A stretch of 64,000 bases of DNA from the NCBI GenBank assembly GCA_013400975.1, contig WBMZ01015363.1:38190-102189 (forward strand), in the 5' to 3' direction. Shown here piece by piece: positions 62,514-64,000 of the stretch; within the stretch, counting starts at the first letter, position 1; each line of letters starts with the position of its first letter. This DNA is from Atrichornis clamosus. Taxonomy: Eukaryota > Chordata > Aves > Passeriformes > Menuridae. Both the position numbers and the translations under genes were made by a program. Under the pieces are notes generated by a model. The model was not told where the DNA came from, made no database searches, and was given only the letters and a program-made list of their open reading frames with translations.

Positions 62514-62713
62514 TCAGGGCTCCCCCTGGCCCGGCTCGGTCTCGGTCACGGTCTCAGTGTCGGTGCTGCCATCCGTCTCTCCTGTGGGCAGGTCCCGTGT
62601 CTCGGCGATAAGGCGCTTGACGCCCACCATCCACTGGCTCACCTCATTCACGTGGTCCACCATGAGCGAGCGATGGATCTCATCAGCTGCATCCCAGTGC
62701 TGCTGCTGAAGCT
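62514..62713 (-). CDS. SRA1: SRA1 exon 5, conserved domain end and stop
   Basis: Encodes [38 protein letters not shown] and a Thr/Glu-rich tail ([16 protein letters not shown]), with TGA at 62514-62516. Acceptor cctgacag. Confidence 0.95.
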
Positions 62714-63929
62714 CTGTCAGGACAGGGGATCCCATCAGGGGTGCAGGGTCCACCTTCCCCGACAGTGCCCCCGCCCCAGGGCCTGCTGCTGCAGCAGATG
62801 TGGCCCCCTTAACCTCACCTTCCACCAGGAGGTTCATTCTCTTCCTCACTGGTGCCGACAGCTTTCCCTGAGCCCAGGCGTCCTCCAGCACTGTCAGCCG
62901 CCGCCCGATGTCATTGCACACTTGTTTCTGGAAGCAGAGGTGAGCTTGGAGCAGGGGTGATGTGCCCCACCAGCTCAGGGGAGCTCCCAGGGTCGGAGTG
63001 GCTCTTTCCCCCTCAGGCCTCCTAAGAACACGCAGCCCCTGCTCGGCTGCCCCGGCTGCCGACCCTCCTGCACCGCGCAGTCAGAGGTGGCGGTAGGAGC
63101 CGCGGCCTCACCTGCACCGTGGCCCGGCAGGCGTCCAGGGCCGCCCGCAGCGGGACGAGGACTGTGTCGGCGGGCACGCTGCACTCCTGCTTCGGGCACG
63201 CCGCGCTCGGCCGGCCCTCGGCCCGCGGGGCAGTGCCGACGGGACCCAGCGGGGGCGGCCCCAGCGCCCGGGGGGGCGGCGCTGCAGGGTTGGCAGGGGC
63301 ACTAGGCGGGTCCGGGGGGGCACCTGCGGGACACAAGCGGCGGCGCGGAGCCCGTCAGCCCGGACCCTGAAGACACCGGGCCCCGGCTCCGCTGCCCCCA
63401 AGCACCGCGGCTGGGGTAACCGGGCCGCAGTTCCCCGCGGATCCAGGCGGGGGAGCGGCCCCCGGGGCTCCGCCGGGCCCGGCCGGGCAAGGTGAGGGAC
63501 TGGCGGGGGCTCCGTGGTGCTGACCTGGGGGTGCCCCTGCGGGCGGGGCAGGGGCCCGGCGGGTGAGCGGGGTCCGGCGAGAGCCCCCGGCCTGCGCCTG
63601 CAGCCCGTACGAGAACTGGGGAGGGTCGTTCCAGCCGCGCTCCTGGTTCCCTGCAGTCGTGAACGGTGCGGTGAGACCTGGGGAGACCGAGGGGCACCCG
63701 CGCCAGGCGGAACTCCCCGGCATGTCCCGCCGGGCGCTCCCCCCACCCTGTACAGCCTCGGCGTCCCCCCACACACAGACCCCCGAAGGGGCCGATCCCC
63801 GGGACGCGGCCCCGCGGGTCCCACCCCGGACAGACCCGCCGAGTCCCACTCCCGAGACTCCCCCCGCACCGGAAGTGCCACGCGCGCGCCCCGCGCTCCC
63901 TCACCCGGCTTCACGTAGGGCTCCGCCAT
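62514..63929 (-). CDS. SRA1: SRA1, steroid receptor RNA activator protein, complete, 5 exons
   Basis: Five exons (63929-63905, 63650-63525, 63323-63112, 62927-62819, 62713-62514) join in phase to 223 codons plus stop. Human SRAP is of similar length. It starts [20 protein letters not shown], continues through [14 protein letters not shown] and a Pro/Ala-rich linker, and ends in the conserved helical domain ([51 protein letters not shown]) with a divergent acidic tail. The gene is known both as a coactivator RNA for nuclear receptors and as a protein; the RNA form depends on intron 1 retention in humans. All introns are GT-AG. The start matches the second in-frame Met of human SRAP and sits in a CpG island. 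Confidence 0.95.
62819..62927 (-). CDS. SRA1: SRA1 exon 4, conserved domain start
   Basis: Encodes [20 protein letters not shown] and [16 protein letters not shown]. Acceptor gcttccag, donor gaag|gtgagg. Confidence 0.95.
63112..63323 (-). CDS. SRA1: SRA1 exon 3, Pro/Ala linker
   Basis: Encodes [39 protein letters not shown] and CRATVQ. Acceptor cccgcag, donor gcag|gtgagg. Very GC-rich. Confidence 0.92.
63525..63650 (-). CDS. SRA1: SRA1 exon 2
   Basis: Encodes [33 protein letters not shown] and PAGAPP. This is the most conserved N-terminal block ([10 protein letters not shown]). Acceptor gactgcag, donor ccag|gtcagc. Confidence 0.95.
63905..63929 (-). CDS. SRA1: SRA1 exon 1 (coding part)
   Basis: Encodes MAEPYVKP plus one base of Gly. 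Donor ccgg|gtgagg. The ATG context is gcgggATGg. Confidence 0.92.
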
Positions 63930-64000
63930 CCCGCCACGTCACGCCAGGCTCCGCCCCTTCCGGCCTGCGGGGCGGGGCGAGGCGGGAGGGGCGGGGCCGG
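63930..64000 (-). promoter_or_regulatory. SRA1: SRA1 promoter region, TATA-less with ETS, CRE-like and GC boxes
   Basis: Upstream of the SRA1 ATG the minus strand shows TGACGT (63936-63941), CCGGAAG (63957-63963, ETS/GABP type) and several GC boxes (ggggcgg repeats, 63970-63998). No TATA box. This is typical of a housekeeping CpG-island promoter. Factor binding is inferred from motifs only. Confidence 0.55.

Larger units (their letters stand above)
63050..64000. other. CpG island over the SRA1 5' end
   Basis: The region is visibly much richer in G+C and CpG than the rest of the window and covers SRA1 exons 1-3. It reaches the right edge. Boundaries are by eye. Confidence 0.75.

Noticed and set aside
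1..64000. CRISPR arrays, operons, bacterial mobile elements or endogenous retrovirus genes
   Set aside because: No spaced direct repeats, no prokaryotic gene organisation and no recognisable retroviral coding sequence; everything fits an intron-rich animal locus.

Overview
This is vertebrate nuclear DNA, most likely from a bird. The genes are split into short exons with GT-AG introns, the introns are compact, and the only recognisable interspersed repeats are fragments of CR1, the dominant LINE of birds and other sauropsids. I cannot name the species.

Layout. From the left edge to about 58.5 kb the + strand carries the 3' part of ANKHD1 (MASK1), whose 5' exons lie outside the window. I placed 30 coding exons (578-58038) by protein similarity, splice sites and phase continuity. 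They encode about 2,220 residues: the end of a first ankyrin block, a coiled-coil and Gln-rich linker, a second ankyrin block, a Lys/Glu-rich basic coiled coil, a KH RNA-binding domain split over two exons, and a long Ser/Thr/Pro-rich C-terminal tail. Next, on the + strand, come the exons of EIF4EBP3 (about 59.6-61.6 kb). On the - strand, convergent with it, is complete SRA1 (62514-63929), whose CpG-rich promoter runs to the right edge. The order ANKHD1-EIF4EBP3-SRA1 is the conserved vertebrate arrangement. It separates this locus from the close paralogue ANKRD17.

How the genes relate. In mammals ANKHD1 and EIF4EBP3 also make a readthrough mRNA. It joins the penultimate ANKHD1 exon to EIF4EBP3 exon 2 and reads the 4E-BP3 exons in another frame. 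The same arrangement is possible here: the donor at 57525 is phase 0, and the alternative frame stays open through both 4E-BP3 exons to 61559.

Most notable point. The ordinary 4E-BP3 frame looks damaged. The exon 1 remnant has no ATG, an apparent frameshift and a GC instead of a GT donor, and a CR1 fragment lies just upstream. The key tyrosine of the eIF4E-binding motif is cysteine. The alternative frame is nevertheless open. One reading is that this lineage has lost the translational repressor and keeps its exons mainly as the tail of the ANKHD1 fusion.

Other points: a 60-nt phase-neutral exon inside the first ankyrin block that can also act as a short-isoform terminus; a predicted 78-nt cassette exon before the KH domain; a NAGNAG acceptor in the tail; and an SRA1 5' region where retained introns leave a long open frame. 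The remaining sequence is intronic or intergenic with little recognisable content.
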